A stretch of DNA of 64,000 bases. Origin: Prorocentrum cordatum. Its lineage: Eukaryota > Sar > Dinophyceae > Prorocentrales > Prorocentraceae. A program made the position numbers and the translations under genes. Where the stretch lies: NCBI GenBank assembly GCA_963575745.1, contig CAUYUJ010015715.1, forward strand, positions 1-64,000, written 5' to 3'. Below, piece after piece: positions 63,080-64,000 of the stretch. The notes below the pieces were generated by a model. That model ran no database searches. It saw only the letters and a program-made list of their open reading frames with translations, and was not told the origin of the DNA. Positions within the stretch are counted from its first letter, which is position 1. Each line of letters starts with the position of its first letter.

Positions 63080-64000
63080 TGCGCCACGGGGACCTTCGGT
63101 GGAGCTCCCTATGGGGCCACGAAACGTGTGGGGGATGTGCCGAAATGGGTGTGCGGGACGCATGCGGGCACACCCACTGGGACCTTCGGTTGGGCTCCCT
63201 ATGGGGCCGCGGAACGTGTGAGGGATGTGCCGAAATGGGTGTGCGGGACGCATGCGGGCACACCCACTGGGACCTTCGGTGGAGCTCCCTATGGGGCCAC
63301 GAAACATGTGAAGGGTGTGCCGAAATGGGTGTGCGGGACGCATGCGGGCACACCCATTGGGACCTTCGGTGGAGCTCCCTATGGGGCCACGAAACGTTTG
63401 AGGGGTGGGCCGAAATGGGTGTGCGGGACGCATGCGGGCACACCCACTGAGACCTTCGATGGACCTCCCTATGGGGCCACGAAACGTGTGAGGGGTGTGC
63501 CAAAATTGGTGTGCGGGACGCATGCGGGCACACCCACTGGGACCTTCGGTGGAGCTCCCCTATGGGGCCACGAAACGTGTGAAGGGTGTGCCAACATGGG
63601 TGTGCGGGACGCATGCGGGCACACCCACTGGAACCTTCGGTGGAGCTCCCTATGGGGCCACGGAACGTGTGAGGGGTGCGCCGAAATGTGTGTGCGGGAC
63701 GCATGCGGGCACCCACTGGGCCTTCGGTGGACCCCTATGGGGCCACGAAGCGTGTGAGGGGTGGGCCGAAATGGGCGTGCGGGACGCATGCGGGCACACC
63801 CACTGGTGGAGCTCTTCGGGTGTGCGGGACGCTCCTTCGGTGGAGCTCCCTATGGGGCCACGAAACGTGTGAGGGGTGTGCCGAAATGGGTGTGCGGGAC
63901 GCATGCGGGCACACCCACTGGGACCTTCGGTGGAGCTCCCTATGGGGCCACGAAACGTGTGAAGGGTGTGCCGAAATGGGTGTGCGGGACGCATGCGGGC
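63080..64000. repeat. 90 bp satellite, about ten copies, continuing past the window
   Basis: CGAAATGGGTGTGCGGGACG recurs at about 63141, 63231, 63321, 63411, 63501, 63592, 63682, 63881 and 63971, with one shortened, rearranged unit near 63800. Units include ACGCATGCGGGCACACCCACTGG. A diverged copy lies near 62480. Since 90 is a multiple of three, long frames are open in several registers. Confidence 0.95.

Noticed and set aside
61905-63716. A 603-codon minus-strand frame
   Set aside because: Its first 450 codons are the 90 bp satellite and low-complexity DNA; only the HVPK-like RT start near 62.1-62.26 kb is meaningful.
1-64000. Spliced-leader RNA, 5S or other rRNA genes
   Set aside because: No stretch matching the spliced-leader core (TAGCCATTTTGGCTCAAG) or conserved rRNA segments was seen; the CCATTTTG within intron 1 is too short to count.

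Overview
The window looks like nuclear DNA from a large, repeat-rich, GC-rich protist genome, most probably a dinoflagellate. I infer this from the mix of retroelement modules (a copia-like polyprotein with RING-like, VLELCG and tandem CxxC modules; a DIRS element with a methyltransferase; a Penelope-like RT), short introns whose ends are inverted repeats, and the near absence of host genes. No rRNA, tRNA, spliced-leader RNA or CRISPR array was recognised. Family names rest on motifs read by eye; no database search was possible.

Layout. 0-1.3 kb: CT microsatellite and a ~152 bp satellite. 1.3-1.75 kb: a small hypothetical ORF. 2.4-3.0 kb (-): LINE RT tail. 3.06-7.74 kb (+): a GIY-YIG nuclease ORF, then after a ~108 bp tandem array an RT of Penelope type, possibly one broken Penelope-like element with the nuclease upstream of the RT. 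8.2-11.8 kb: satellites, including a 1.8 kb foldback element with perfect 15 bp inverted ends inserted in a second ~152 bp satellite. 11.8-16.3 and 22.2-29.4 kb (-): one decayed copia-like retroelement (Gag, zinc knuckle, RING-like, aspartic protease, VLELCG domain, CxxC domain, integrase; RT missing). A KptA/Tpt1-like ORF lies on the + strand inside it. The protease is split by a 5.85 kb DNA transposon (16.33-22.17 kb) with 39 bp perfect terminal inverted repeats, an intron-containing P-loop ATPase gene and an IS1595/Merlin-like DDE transposase gene, the best preserved genes here.

29.4-39.4 kb: almost only satellites, palindromes and microsatellites. 39.48-45.77 kb (-): a DIRS-type element with ~100 bp terminal direct repeats, carrying a Cys-Pro-rich membrane ORF, Gag, RT, RNase H, tyrosine recombinase (nucleophile Tyr replaced by His) and a PPC/ENP methyltransferase domain. 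46-58.5 kb: minisatellites, a 64 bp-arm foldback, a 2 kb inverted CGA/CGT block, an Ala/Pro/Lys-rich ORF and an 88 bp satellite. 59.65-62.27 kb (-): a non-LTR retrotransposon with a restriction-like endonuclease. 62.3-64 kb: a 90 bp satellite running off the end.

There is no operon or host pathway here; the coding capacity belongs to mobile elements at different stages of decay. The retroelements keep long readable frames broken by isolated in-frame stops and a few frameshifts, while the DNA transposon appears intact. The most unusual signals are the terminally inverted introns of the ATPase gene and a 14 bp palindromic motif, able to encode Ala-Gly-x-Pro-Ala on either strand, that occurs about 27 times in the copia/KptA region and not in the transposon nested inside it.
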